A DNA stretch of 64,000 nucleotides from Mesoterricola silvestris (lineage in GTDB: Bacteria; Acidobacteriota; Holophagae; Holophagales; Holophagaceae), in the NCBI RefSeq assembly GCF_030295405.1, contig NZ_AP027080.1, forward strand, positions 4,076,001-4,140,000, in the 5' to 3' direction. Below, in pieces: positions 21,082-29,436 of this stretch. How positions within the stretch are numbered: position 1 is the stretch's first letter; every line of letters starts with the position of its first letter. Under the pieces are notes generated by a model, which worked only from the letters and a program-made list of their open reading frames with translations, had not been told where the DNA came from and searched no databases. The position numbers and the translations under genes were made by a program.

Positions 21082-21675
21082 TTAGTAGAATAAATTTCCA
21101 TGAAAATCAGGAATTTCCTTCCTCTTCAGACTGTTAGACCAATTCTCAAGTTGGACAGAGCCCATTGTCCAGAATTTGCGGCACTGGTCAATATACTCAA
21201 GCACCGCATCCCACTCGCCTGCTTCTAGCAAAGCCTTTGCAAGGCCCATATTTGGGCCAAATGTCCTCAGCCTTGGCGAACCCTGAACATTACCAGCCCT
21301 CATCAGCATTTCCTTGGCCTCATTCATATTCTTTTTCGAAAGAGCCACATGACCACGGGCTATATATATATCGTGGATTGAATCCCATGGGATGGATCCG
21401 TCCGATTGTTTGGCGGCAAGCATGGTAAATTCTTCGCAGTATTTACCGGCATCTTCCATATTTCCATTCATCGCCGCATATTTTGCAACTTCACTCAGCG
21501 CTAGAATGCGCTGATTTGCCGTTTTCGATTCCTCTAGTTTGTAAATTGCATCCCGAAAATTATTTTCCAAAAACTGCTGTTGAGAGCTCGCCGACTTGGT
21601 CGGTATTTGGCCCATCATCGGGCTTCCGCATAGCATTACTAGGGGTAAAAGTGATTTGAAGGCCTTAGCATCCAT
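21082..21675 (-). CDS. Secreted TPR-like protein of unknown function
   Basis: 197 residues with a probable signal peptide (MDAKAFKSLLPLVMLCGSPMMGQ). The rest is helical and looks like three to four tetratricopeptide-type hairpins: RILALSEVAKYAAMNGNMEDAGKYCEEFTMLA, DIYIARGHVALSKKNMNEAKEMLMRAG, and MGLAKALLEAGEWDAVLEYIDQCRKFW. Such proteins usually scaffold other proteins in the periplasm. Composition is AT-rich like its neighbours, consistent with one acquired block. It is transcribed away from the large Ig-repeat lipoprotein gene. Confidence 0.65.
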   Translation of the reverse strand: MDAKAFKSLLPLVMLCGSPMMGQIPTKSASSQQQFLENNFRDAIYKLEESKTANQRILALSEVAKYAAMNGNMEDAGKYCEEFTMLAAKQSDGSIPWDSIHDIYIARGHVALSKKNMNEAKEMLMRAGNVQGSPRLRTFGPNMGLAKALLEAGEWDAVLEYIDQCRKFWTMGSVQLENWSNSLKRKEIPDFHGNLFY

Positions 21676-22134
21676 ATACCCTCCGCATTGGATGCGGAAT
21701 TATATCGCTGGTGGTTTCCACAATCTACCTTTGGTGGCGTGATCACCTTCCTTTTGCCTATATCCTTGATGGTGCGAGATGCAGCGACTCTCGAAGAACA
21801 AACCCCTCAGTCCGAATTCAAACCTCGATTAGGTGGAACCACCACGAGAATCCGCCAAACTCGACCTCGTTTCACTCTGAGCCAGACGCCTGATCCCGCC
21901 CGCAATACACATTCCTTGTAATGATACAACTTAATAATGCCTCCAATCCCCCGAGGATTCGGGTTCCGGAATGGCGGGGGAGTTGACATCGTCAGTGCGT
22001 TGATGTTTTTTCCCAATGGCGGTCAGCCAATTCAACCGGTTTGCGCGGAGGATTCCGGACGGATACACTTCCCAGGCCAGACCCCAACCATACCTGCTTC
22101 ACGAACGACGCGCTCGGCGCTTGAGGAGCATCCC
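21676..22134. other. 459-bp divergent control region with a stem-loop
   Basis: This gap separates a minus-strand gene from the plus-strand lipoprotein gene. CAATCCCCCG (21944-21953) can pair with CGGGGGAGTTG (21975-21985) as a 10-bp stem with one bulge. A TTGACA hexamer at 21983-21988 overlaps its right arm but has no good -10 partner. No riboswitch family was recognised. GAGGAG at 7-nt spacing precedes the lipoprotein ATG. Confidence 0.35.
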
Positions 22135-25053
22135 ATGGCCAACCGGACGACGAACCTGGGCCTTGCCGTGACCGTCGGGTCGTTCCTTGGGTGTCTCCTG
22201 GGGTGCGCGGGGGGAGGGCCCAAGGCCCAGATCGCGGCGCCCATCCAGGTGAGCGTTTCGCCGGCCCAGACCCGCGTGGTGGCCGGGGGAACGGCAAGCC
22301 TCCAGGCCACCCTCACGGGAACGTCCAACCAGGGCCTCACCTGGAGCGTGGACGGGGTGGCGGGCGGGGACGCCACCACGGGCACCCTGAGCGGCTCCGG
22401 CACGACCGTGACCTATACGGCCCCCTCCACCGCCCGCAGCCACACGGTGACGGCCACCAGCGTGGCGGATCCGACGCGGAGCGGCAGTTCCACCGTGAGC
22501 GTGACGGAGGTTCCCGTCCCGGTGGAGGTGGCCCTGAGCCCGGGCGGTCCGGTGAGCGTCCCCGCCCTGGGCACCCAGACCTTCACGGCCACCGTCACCG
22601 GATCCAGCAATGGCGCGGTGGCCTGGACCATCGACGGGCTTTCCACCGGCACGTCCGCCACCGGGACCCTGGCGGTGTCCGGCGCCAGCGCGGTCTACAC
22701 AGCCCCCGCCGCCTCGGGGAGCCACACCCTCGCCGCCATCAGCGCGGCCGACGGCACCGCCAGGGCGTCGGTTGCGATCACCGTGACGGCCGCGCCGGTG
22801 GTGGCCATCAGCCTCAGCCCCGCGGGCACGGTCAACCTGGCCGCTTCCGGCACCCAGGCTTTCACGGCCACCGTGACGGGATCCAGCAATGGCGCGGTGG
22901 CCTGGACCATCGACGGGCTTTCCACCGGCACGTCCGCCACCGGGACCCTGGCGGTGTCCGGCGCCAGCGCGGTCTACACAGCCCCCGCCGCCTCGGGGAG
23001 CCACACCCTCGCCGCCATCAGCGCGGCCGACGGCACCGCCAGGGCGTCGGTGGCGATCACCGTGACGGCCGCGCCGGTGGTGGCCATCAGCCTCAGCCCC
23101 GCGGGCACGGTCAACCTGGCCGCTTCGGGCACCCAGGCCTTCACGGCCACGGTCACCGGATCCACCAACACGGCCGTGGGGTGGCTGGTGGACGGGGTGA
23201 GCAACGGCAACGCCACCGTGGGGACCCTGGTGGGGTCCGGTTCCACCGCCACCTACACGGCCCCGGCGGCGGCGGGCTCCCATGGGGTGACCGCCTTCGC
23301 CGCCGCCGATCCCGCCCGGACCGCGTCGGCCACCGTCGTCGTGGCGGCCCCCTCCGTCTCCCTCTCCCTGAGCCCATCGGGTACCACGGCGGTCTACGCC
23401 GGAGGCACCGTGGCCTTTTCGGCCAGCGTTTCGGGCACGGCCAACACCGCCGTGACCTGGGCGGTGGACGGCGTCCCGGGGGGCAGTTCCGCCGCGGGAA
23501 CCATCTCCGGCAGCGGCCTCAGCGCGGTGTACACCGCGCCCGGGGCCGCGGGTTCCCATGCCGTCACCGTCAGCAGCGCCGCCGATGCCACCCGGAGCGC
23601 GTCGGCCACCGTCACCGTCTCCACCGCCCCGGCCTCCTCGGTATCCCTGGCCACCGTGGGCAACGGCAGCACCGTGCCCTCGGGCTCCCTTCTCCTCACC
23701 GCCGCCGTCGCCAACGCCTCCAACCCGACGGTGACCTGGGCGGTGGACGGGATCCCGGGGGGCAACGCGGCCACCGGCACCGTATTCGCGCCGCCGGTGG
23801 GCGGCATCGCGGTCTACACCGCCCCCTCCGCCACCGGCAGCCACCGCATCACCGCCACCAGCGCGGCGGACCCTTCCCAGAGCGCCTCTCTCACCCTCCC
23901 GGTGAATGCCACCCTGGTGCAGGCCGCCAGCATCCCCATCGGCGCCAACGTGCGGAGCTCCCCCTACAACGCCGCCGGCGACGGCGTCCGGGACGACACC
24001 TCGGCCATCCAGGCCGCCATCAACGCGGTGGCGGGGACGGGCAAGGCCGTGTACCTTCCCGCCGGCACCTACCTCATCGACCCCACCGCGAACCAGACCG
24101 GGGGCCTGCGCATGGGCAGCAACATGACGCTGCTCCTGGACCCCAAGGCCGTCATCCAGGCCCGGTCCACCTCCACGCCCTCCTACGAGGTGATCACCGT
24201 CACCTCCTGCACCAACGTGAACATCACGGGCGGCACCCTCAACGGCAACAACCTCGACAACACGATCCCCACGCCCACCGCCACGGAGTCCGGCGACTGC
24301 ATCCACATCACCAAGTCCTCCAACGTGGTGGTGGAGGGGGTGGTGGTCCAGAACGCCTTCAACGACGGGGTGTACGTGGGCGCCAACTGCTCCAACATCA
24401 CGATCTGCCAGGTCACGAGCCAGTTCAACCGCCGCCACGGCATGGCGGTCACCTACGCCAGGGGCGTGGCCATCATGAACAGCACCTTCCACGGCAACAC
24501 CGGCTCCATCGAGACGGCGGGGGGCAGCTGGCTCAACGGCTGCGGAATCGACGTGGAGGCCAATTCCGGGGAAAGCATCGTCGGCGTCCTGGTGGCGAAC
24601 AACACGCTCTCCGACAACCGCCTGGCCGGCCTCGGCTGGGGCGTCCACGCGGCCACCGGCTCCACCACGTCCGATATCTTCGTCATCGGCAACAGGGCCT
24701 CCGGCAACTTCTCGGGCATGGACGGCGAGACCTCGAGCCGTTCCTGGGTCCTGGGCAACACCGTCACCTCCAATTCCGCCTACGGGATCTACATCCACAC
24801 GGGCATGGACACCACCCTGGTCCAGGGCAACACCGTCACCGGGACGGGCACCGCGGGCGACGGCTGCGGCATCGAGTGCTACTACGACACCGCCACCACG
24901 GTGGACGCCAACACCTGCACCGGCAACTCCAAGTACGGGATCCGGGTGGAGCTGAGCACGAACCCCACGGTCACCAACAACGTCCTCACCGGCAACGGCA
25001 TCGCGGGACTGCGCATCGAGAATTCCACGGGCGTCACCCAATCGGGGAACTAG
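22135..25053 (+). CDS. Lipoprotein with six Ig-like repeats and a pectate-lyase-like beta-helix
   Basis: 972 residues. The N-terminus (LGLAVTVGSFLGCLLGCAGGG) has a lipobox ending in Cys, so it should be lipid-anchored and surface- or periplasm-exposed. Six ~93-residue Ig-like (BIG-type) repeats follow, each with the pattern LSP-G-V…G-xx-F-ATVTG-S-N-x-AV-W-DG…YTAP…SH-x-A-x-S-A-D. After about residue 600 comes a right-handed beta-helix of the pectate-lyase-3 superfamily (GDGVRDDTSAIQAAINAVAGTG, AVYLPAGTYLIDP), then many N-x-T/N-N-T-V coils. This part would bind or cleave a polysaccharide; catalytic residues cannot be assigned. Repeats 2 and 3 are almost identical in DNA. The start is set by the lipobox and the ribosome site. 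Confidence 0.85.
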   Translation: MANRTTNLGLAVTVGSFLGCLLGCAGGGPKAQIAAPIQVSVSPAQTRVVAGGTASLQATLTGTSNQGLTWSVDGVAGGDATTGTLSGSGTTVTYTAPSTARSHTVTATSVADPTRSGSSTVSVTEVPVPVEVALSPGGPVSVPALGTQTFTATVTGSSNGAVAWTIDGLSTGTSATGTLAVSGASAVYTAPAASGSHTLAAISAADGTARASVAITVTAAPVVAISLSPAGTVNLAASGTQAFTATVTGSSNGAVAWTIDGLSTGTSATGTLAVSGASAVYTAPAASGSHTLAAISAADGTARASVAITVTAAPVVAISLSPAGTVNLAASGTQAFTATVTGSTNTAVGWLVDGVSNGNATVGTLVGSGSTATYTAPAAAGSHGVTAFAAADPARTASATVVVAAPSVSLSLSPSGTTAVYAGGTVAFSASVSGTANTAVTWAVDGVPGGSSAAGTISGSGLSAVYTAPGAAGSHAVTVSSAADATRSASATVTVSTAPASSVSLATVGNGSTVPSGSLLLTAAVANASNPTVTWAVDGIPGGNAATGTVFAPPVGGIAVYTAPSATGSHRITATSAADPSQSASLTLPVNATLVQAASIPIGANVRSSPYNAAGDGVRDDTSAIQAAINAVAGTGKAVYLPAGTYLIDPTANQTGGLRMGSNMTLLLDPKAVIQARSTSTPSYEVITVTSCTNVNITGGTLNGNNLDNTIPTPTATESGDCIHITKSSNVVVEGVVVQNAFNDGVYVGANCSNITICQVTSQFNRRHGMAVTYARGVAIMNSTFHGNTGSIETAGGSWLNGCGIDVEANSGESIVGVLVANNTLSDNRLAGLGWGVHAATGSTTSDIFVIGNRASGNFSGMDGETSSRSWVLGNTVTSNSAYGIYIHTGMDTTLVQGNTVTGTGTAGDGCGIECYYDTATTVDANTCTGNSKYGIRVELSTNPTVTNNVLTGNGIAGLRIENSTGVTQSGN
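22601..23158 (+). repeat. Two near-identical 279-bp tandem repeats
   Basis: Copy one (22601-22879) and copy two (22880-23158) encode Ig-like units 2 to 4 of the lipoprotein and differ at only a handful of bases, while the other units in the gene have diverged strongly. The period is exactly 93 codons. This indicates a recent duplication or gene-conversion event, so the repeat number may vary among strains. Confidence 0.85.
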
Positions 25054-25057
25054 CCTT

Positions 25058-25275
25058 GGAACCGTAATGAAGGGTCGCTTCCCATTTGAGCGAATCCCTT
25101 TTCATCCCATCAATCGACGTTCATCCCGGTTTTCGCAGGGCTGCCGCAGAGGTGGGTCGGAGTGCTTCTTACTCGACGTCCTTGACCCAACGTTGGCGAC
25201 AACTCCCAACGAAATTCAAACGGGGATAAACAGGATTCAGGGGAAAGAGCAGGATGAAGAACGGCAGGTCGACTA
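25058..25275 (+). repeat. Dispersed intergenic repeat, copy 1
   Basis: About 215 bp matching, in the same orientation, the segment at about 43854-44070. Shared blocks include CATCCCATCAATCG, CGTTCATCCCGGTTT, CGCAGGGCTG, CTCGACGTCC, GGCGACAACTCCCA and CAAACGGGGATAAA. The copies differ by scattered substitutions. It fills the space between the lipoprotein stop and the phosphofructokinase stop. No coding sense is visible. A palindromic relative of its left part lies near 56650-56800. Confidence 0.75.
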
Positions 25276-25297
25276 GGCCTGGGGTTGCCGCCACACC

Positions 25298-26407
25298 CTA
25301 ATCCCCCATGCAGATCCCCAGGTCCCGGGCGGTCTGGAGGGTGTCCCCGTCCAGGGGGACGCCCTTCATGCGGCCGGCCACTTCCGCCAGGGGGACGTAG
25401 TTCACGCCGTTCACGGCCAGGGCCACCATGACGCCGCTGAAGCCCTCGTCCAGGGCGCGCACGGCGGCCGCGCCGAAGCGGAGGGCGGCGAGGCGGTCGA
25501 AGGAGGTGGGGCTGCCGCCCCGAAGGAGGTGGCCCAGGACCACGCAGCGGGAATCCTTTCCGGTGCGCTCCTGGAGGGCCTTGGACACCAGCTCGCCCAT
25601 GCCGCCCAGGCGCTCGGCGTGGCCGGTCTCGGCGGCGGCGGTGATGAGGCGGGCGCCGTCCCGGGGCGCGGCGCCTTCGGCCACCATGACGAGGGAGTAC
25701 ATCCGGTTGTGGAAGTCCCGGGTGCGGATGGCCTCCACCACCTTGTCCAGGTCGAAGGGGATCTCGGGGATGAGGATGGCGTGGGCGCTGCCGGAGATGC
25801 CGGCGTGGAGGGCGATCCAGCCCGCGTAGCGGCCCATGACCTCCACGACCATCACCCGCTGGTGGCTCTCGGCGGTGCTGTGCAGGCGGTCCAGGCATTC
25901 CGTGGCGAAGGCCACGGCGGAATCGAAGCCGAAGGTGGTGAAGGTCTTGTCCAGGTCGTTGTCGATGGTCTTGGGGACGCCCACCACGCGCAGGCCCTTC
26001 TCGGCCAGGGCGTTGGCGATGGTGAGGGAGCCGTCGCCGCCCACGGAGATGAGCGCGTCCAGTTCGCGCTTGGCGAAGAATTCCAGGATCTCGTCGGTGC
26101 GGTCCACCTCGCGGATGGTACCGTCGGGCATCTTGAGGGGGAAGTGGCAGGGGTTGCCCTTGTTGGTGGTGCCCAGGAGCGTGCCGCCCAGGTGGGTGAT
26201 GCCCCGCACCCGGTCCCGGGTGAGGCGGAAGACGCCGCCGTCGGCGTAGCGCTCGGGGAAGAAGATCCCGTTGAAGCCCTCGCGGATGCCGTAGACCTCC
26301 CAGCCCCGGCGCTGGGCGGAGATGGTGGCGGCACGGATGACGGCGTTCAGGCCCGGGGCGTCGCCGCCTCCGGTGCAGATGGCCACGCGGCGGATGGGAC
26401 TGGTCAT
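25298..26407 (-). CDS. pfkA: 6-phosphofructokinase (group III, mixed signature)
   Basis: 369 residues. It phosphorylates fructose-6-phosphate in glycolysis. Visible marks: CTGGGDAPGLNAVIRA at the phosphate-donor loop, GGDGS at 123-127, and PKTIDNDLDKT at 145-155 with catalytic Asp149; MGRYAGW and a GGSPTSFDR segment complete the sugar site. The residue pair that separates donors is mixed: Gly126 in GGDGS is the ATP-type residue, while Lys146 before TIDND is the residue seen in pyrophosphate-dependent enzymes. This combination defines the actinobacterial-like group III, whose studied members use ATP. The start MTSPIRR is preferred; an upstream extension would run into the promoter of the divergent gene. 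Confidence 0.92.
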   Translation of the reverse strand: MTSPIRRVAICTGGGDAPGLNAVIRAATISAQRRGWEVYGIREGFNGIFFPERYADGGVFRLTRDRVRGITHLGGTLLGTTNKGNPCHFPLKMPDGTIREVDRTDEILEFFAKRELDALISVGGDGSLTIANALAEKGLRVVGVPKTIDNDLDKTFTTFGFDSAVAFATECLDRLHSTAESHQRVMVVEVMGRYAGWIALHAGISGSAHAILIPEIPFDLDKVVEAIRTRDFHNRMYSLVMVAEGAAPRDGARLITAAAETGHAERLGGMGELVSKALQERTGKDSRCVVLGHLLRGGSPTSFDRLAALRFGAAAVRALDEGFSGVMVALAVNGVNYVPLAEVAGRMKGVPLDGDTLQTARDLGICMGD

Positions 26408-26483
26408 GGGATTCTCGCGGCAGGAAAGGGTTGGTTTGCGTTCCCACCATTGTGGCACTATCAGGCGTTGACGGAGGGAAACC

Positions 26484-27674
26484 ATGTCCGGGGCCTACGC
26501 GAATTTCACCCACATGACCGACTACATGGGCCTGGAGGGCCTGCTGACGGACGAGGAGCGCATGGTGCGCGAAACGGCCCGGGAGTTCGTGAACCGGGAG
26601 GTCCTGCCCATCATCGAGGGCCACGCCCAGGCGGGCACCTTCCCGGCCCGCCTGGTCCCCATGATGGGCGAGCTGGGCTTCTTCGGCCCCACCCTGCCCG
26701 AGAAGTACGGATGCGCGGGGCTCTCCCAGACCGCCTACGGCCTCCTCATGTACGAGCTGGAACGGGGCGATTCCGGCCTGCGCTCCTTCGCGTCGGTGCA
26801 GGGCTCCCTGGTGATGTGGCCCATCCACGCCTACGGCAGCGAGGCCCAGAAGGACCACTGGCTCCCCCTCCTGGCCTCCGGCGCGAAGATCGGGTGCTTC
26901 GGCCTCACGGAACCGGATTTCGGCTCCAACCCCGGGGGCATGCTCACCCGGGCCGAGCGGCTCCCCGGGGGACGCTGGCGCCTCAACGGCACCAAGATGT
27001 GGATCACCAACGGCACCGTGGCCGACGTGGCCCTGGTGTGGGCCCGCACCGACGAGGGCATCCGCGGCTTCCTGGTGGAGAAGGGCACGAAGGGCTTTTC
27101 CGCCCCGGAGACCCACGGCAAGTGGAGCCTCCGCGCCTCGGTCACCTCCGAGCTGGTGCTGGAGGACGTGGAGGTGGACGGCGAAACCAGCCTCCTGCCC
27201 CTGGCCAAGGGCCTCAAGGCCCCCCTCTCCTGCCTCACCCAGGCCCGCTACGGCATCGCCTGGGGGGCGCTGGGAGCCGCCGACGCGTGCTACCAGTGCG
27301 CCCTGGACTACGCCCTGAGCCGCGTGCAGTTCGACAAGCCCATCGCCGCCACCCAGCTCCAGCAGGAGAAGCTGGCCTGGATGGTCACGGATCTCACCAA
27401 GGGCCAGCTCCTGGCCCTGCAGTTGGGGCGCCTCAAGGAGCAAGGCACGTGCACCCCCGCCCAGGTCTCCATGGCGAAGATGAACAACGTGAACGCCGCC
27501 CTGGAGATCTGCCGCCGGGCCCGCACCATCCTGGGCGCCAACGGCATCCTGGACGAGTTCCCCGTGATGCGCCACATGGCCAATCTGGAAAGCGTCTACA
27601 CCTACGAAGGCACCCACGACATGCACACCCTCATCGTCGGCGAGGAAGTGACGGGGCTCGCGGCGTACCGCTAG
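26484..27674 (+). CDS. Acyl-CoA dehydrogenase, glutaryl-CoA-dehydrogenase-like
   Basis: 396 residues. A flavoprotein that would oxidise an acyl-CoA at the alpha-beta bond and pass electrons to ETF. The flavin/substrate motif reads GLTEPDFGSNPGGM and the second domain mark WRLNGTKMWITNGTVADV. The C-terminal catalytic base lies in YEGTHDMHTLIVG (Glu375), the position used by glutaryl-CoA dehydrogenase rather than the short-chain type. ARYGIAWGALGAADACYQ also matches that branch. A GGAGGG ribosome site precedes the ATG. It is divergent from phosphofructokinase and overlaps the end of the next gene by 4 nt tail to tail. No lysine-degradation genes are nearby. Confidence 0.9.
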   Translation: MSGAYANFTHMTDYMGLEGLLTDEERMVRETAREFVNREVLPIIEGHAQAGTFPARLVPMMGELGFFGPTLPEKYGCAGLSQTAYGLLMYELERGDSGLRSFASVQGSLVMWPIHAYGSEAQKDHWLPLLASGAKIGCFGLTEPDFGSNPGGMLTRAERLPGGRWRLNGTKMWITNGTVADVALVWARTDEGIRGFLVEKGTKGFSAPETHGKWSLRASVTSELVLEDVEVDGETSLLPLAKGLKAPLSCLTQARYGIAWGALGAADACYQCALDYALSRVQFDKPIAATQLQQEKLAWMVTDLTKGQLLALQLGRLKEQGTCTPAQVSMAKMNNVNAALEICRRARTILGANGILDEFPVMRHMANLESVYTYEGTHDMHTLIVGEEVTGLAAYR

Positions 27675-28651
27675 GGTACGCAGACCGAACCGCTCTTGAG
27701 TCCGGCCACGGCGATGTCGGTGCCGTCGTCCAGGATGAGGAGGGCCCGGCCGTCCTCCATGCGCACGTCCACGATCATGCGATTGAGGTAGCGCGCGAAG
27801 GGGTCCCGGTGCCACACCACGCCGGTGGGCCAGGCGCGGCGGTAGGCCTCCACCACGGGGTCCACCACGGCCAGCACGGAGCGCAGGGCCTCCTGGAAGG
27901 CGGCGGCGAAGCCGGCGGGAACCTCGCGGCCCAGGCCGGCGGCCCACAGGAAGGCCTCGGGGCGCAGGGTGCCCCGGTAGTCCCGGCCATCCTCCGTCCA
28001 TTCGCCGCCCATCTCCCAGGGGCTCATCTTCAGGCCGCCGGTGGCCACCACCGTGGCCTTGGAAAGGATCACCCGCCGGCTCCGGGAGGCGCCCAGGTGC
28101 AGGTAGACGCCCAGGAGGGGCTCGTCCACGCCGGTGCCCACGAAATCCTCCCGGCGGGAGGGGTTGTCGTGGAAGACGGCGGCCCGCAGGGGCAGGCCCT
28201 CGAAACAGGCGGCCACCTGCCGGCCCGGGGCGTCCCGGCGCCCGAAAAGGCCCTTCACCCCCGCCTCCCAGGCCGCCTGGACGGAAGCCAGGCACACCAC
28301 CCCTTCGGGGATGCCCAGATCGTTGAAGGGCGGCGGTTCCTCGCGCCAGTTCCGGGCGAGGGGCGGGACAACCTGGCGGAACAGGATCAGGGCCGGGTCC
28401 AGGTCCCAGTGGACCTCGGGATCGTAGCCCAGCTCCCGGCACAGCTTGAACCAGGCCGCCGACGGCGAGGCCTGGCCCAGTTCGAAGACGGGGTGGCCGT
28501 CCAGGAAGATCCGCAGTTCCGGCGCGGCGGGGGCGTACTGGAGGAGGATCTCGTGGTCGCCCAGGGTGGCCAGGGCCGTCTCCAGGTACGGCTCGTCCAC
28601 GGAATCCAGGACGTTCAAGGGTTCGCGAAGGATCCAGGCGCCCTTTTGCAT
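27671..28651 (-). CDS. Hypothetical protein
   Basis: 326 residues. No signal peptide, no membrane helix and no known motif. It is rich in Trp, Pro and Asp, with a globular, beta-heavy pattern (HEILLQYAPAAPELRIFLDGHPVFELG; RYLNRMIVDVRMEDGRALLILDDGTDIAVAGLK). Codon use matches the highly expressed neighbours, so it is a real gene. The start MQKGAWILRE is chosen because the longer frame adds only nine residues. It shares a strand with the small hotdog protein upstream (34-bp gap) and could form a two-gene unit with it. Confidence 0.7.
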   Translation of the reverse strand: MQKGAWILREPLNVLDSVDEPYLETALATLGDHEILLQYAPAAPELRIFLDGHPVFELGQASPSAAWFKLCRELGYDPEVHWDLDPALILFRQVVPPLARNWREEPPPFNDLGIPEGVVCLASVQAAWEAGVKGLFGRRDAPGRQVAACFEGLPLRAAVFHDNPSRREDFVGTGVDEPLLGVYLHLGASRSRRVILSKATVVATGGLKMSPWEMGGEWTEDGRDYRGTLRPEAFLWAAGLGREVPAGFAAAFQEALRSVLAVVDPVVEAYRRAWPTGVVWHRDPFARYLNRMIVDVRMEDGRALLILDDGTDIAVAGLKSGSVCVP

Positions 28652-28685
28652 GGCGGCACCTCCAGGGGGACTCCCCAATATAGGT

Positions 28686-29177
28686 CTACAGCACGGCCCT
28701 TCCCGTCTTTTTCAGGGAGAGCTCCAGGGTGAACTCCGCCACCGTTTCGGTGCTGGTCCCGGTCCGCACGTCGGCGCGCACCCGCACCGGCCCGGTCTCC
28801 CGTTCCCCGGAGGCCAGGGCCCGCTCCACCAGCTCGCCGATGCGGGCGCCGTCCTCGCAGATGAAGCGCACGTCCGCCTCCGGCCGCTTCAGGAACCGGG
28901 CCTCGAAGGCCTTGAAGATGAGCGTCAGGCCCGCCTTCCGGGCCCGGATGCGCTCCACGGCCAGCAGGCCCCCCGCGCAATCCGCCCCGATGGCCAGGGC
29001 CCCGAAATACATGGAGCCCAGGTGGTTGCGCGTCCAGCGCCGGAGGGGGACCCGCACCACGCAGCGATCGGCGTCCAGTTCCTCGACGGTGGGCCGCACG
29101 GAGGCCAGGAGGGGGATCCGGGCCCAGCCCAGGAGCCGCAGGGCGAAGGTGCGGCGAAGGAGCGCGAAGGTCGTCAT
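28686..29177 (-). CDS. DUF4442-type hotdog-fold protein (putative thioesterase-like)
   Basis: 163 residues. The central stretch RRWTRNHLGSMYFGALAIGADCAGGLLAVERI matches the pattern of hotdog proteins of the DUF4442/PaaI-like group, where N-H-x-G-S/T-x-x-G-A-L forms the substrate helix, and the flanking segments are beta strands (RCVVRVPLR, LTLIFKAFEARFLKRPEADVRFICEDG). Members act on or bind acyl-CoA or acyl-ACP thioesters. The usual catalytic Asp/Glu is not obvious, so a binding role is possible. It is divergent from the aromatic leader; its 5' end shares the control region with that operon. Confidence 0.75.
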   Translation of the reverse strand: MTTFALLRRTFALRLLGWARIPLLASVRPTVEELDADRCVVRVPLRRWTRNHLGSMYFGALAIGADCAGGLLAVERIRARKAGLTLIFKAFEARFLKRPEADVRFICEDGARIGELVERALASGERETGPVRVRADVRTGTSTETVAEFTLELSLKKTGRAVL

Positions 29178-29229
29178 GGTCCAGCATAGGGTTTCCAGGG
29201 TCCCGGGCCATGGGGACCGGGAAAATCCC

Positions 29230-29258
29230 TTGGCACCCCCCCCGATTCATGATTCAAT
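29230..29258 (+). promoter_or_regulatory. σ70-type promoter of the aromatic operon
   Basis: TTGGCA (29230-29235) and TTCAAT (29253-29258) are separated by exactly 17 bp, matching 5 of 6 and 4 of 6 consensus bases. The start site would fall near 29265, about 15 nt before the leader-peptide ATG, as expected for an attenuator. Confidence 0.5.
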
Positions 29259-29279
29259 CCATCCCCATAGAGCAGGACC

Positions 29280-29381
29280 ATGACCGCCCATTCCGCGACC
29301 TTCACCTTTACCCCCGCCGCCCGCCGTTATTATTACGGCGGCGGCGGAGGACTGGTCGAGGCATGGAGCCCTAACAGCTAG
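29280..29381 (+). CDS. Aromatic leader peptide (33 aa)
   Basis: A 34-codon frame reads MTAHSATFTFTPAARRYYYG, then a glycine run and a tail with a single Trp, ending at TAG. It contains two Phe, three consecutive Tyr codons and one Trp, far more aromatic residues than chance in this GC-rich DNA. The Tyr codons (TAT TAT TAC) form the loop of a GC hairpin between CCGCC-type and GGCGG-type arms. The peptide ends 19 bp before a strong intrinsic terminator, which lies before a gene for aromatic synthesis. This is the layout of a translation-coupled attenuator. Ribosome stalling at the aromatic codons would favour read-through. Confidence 0.8.
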   Translation: MTAHSATFTFTPAARRYYYGGGGGLVEAWSPNS

Positions 29382-29400
29382 AAGCTCCCGCACCCCTTCG

Positions 29401-29436
29401 AACCCGTCCCCCAGATCCTGGCGGACGGGTTTTTTC
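29401..29436 (+). terminator. Attenuator terminator
   Basis: AACCCGTCC (29401-29409) pairs perfectly with GGACGGGTT (29423-29431); inside it CCAG-ATC-CTGG extends the stem after one C-C mismatch. A run of T follows (29430-29435). It stands between the leader peptide and the biosynthetic ATG at 29472, so transcription must pass it for the enzyme genes to be expressed. Confidence 0.88.

Noticed and set aside
21983-22011. A promoter based on the TTGACA at 21983
   Set aside because: No acceptable -10 box at 16-18 bp; only a T-run is found there. It also overlaps a stem-loop arm.
21944-22060. A cyclic di-GMP riboswitch before the lipoprotein gene
   Set aside because: Only a single stem-loop is visible; the conserved GEMM core strings are missing.
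21937-22134. A longer start for the Ig-repeat lipoprotein
   Set aside because: The lipobox needs to be near the N-terminus, and GAGGAG precedes the ATG at 22135.
22601-23158. A CRISPR array or VNTR
   Set aside because: The repeats are 279 bp, contiguous, in frame and encode Ig-like domains; there are no spacers.
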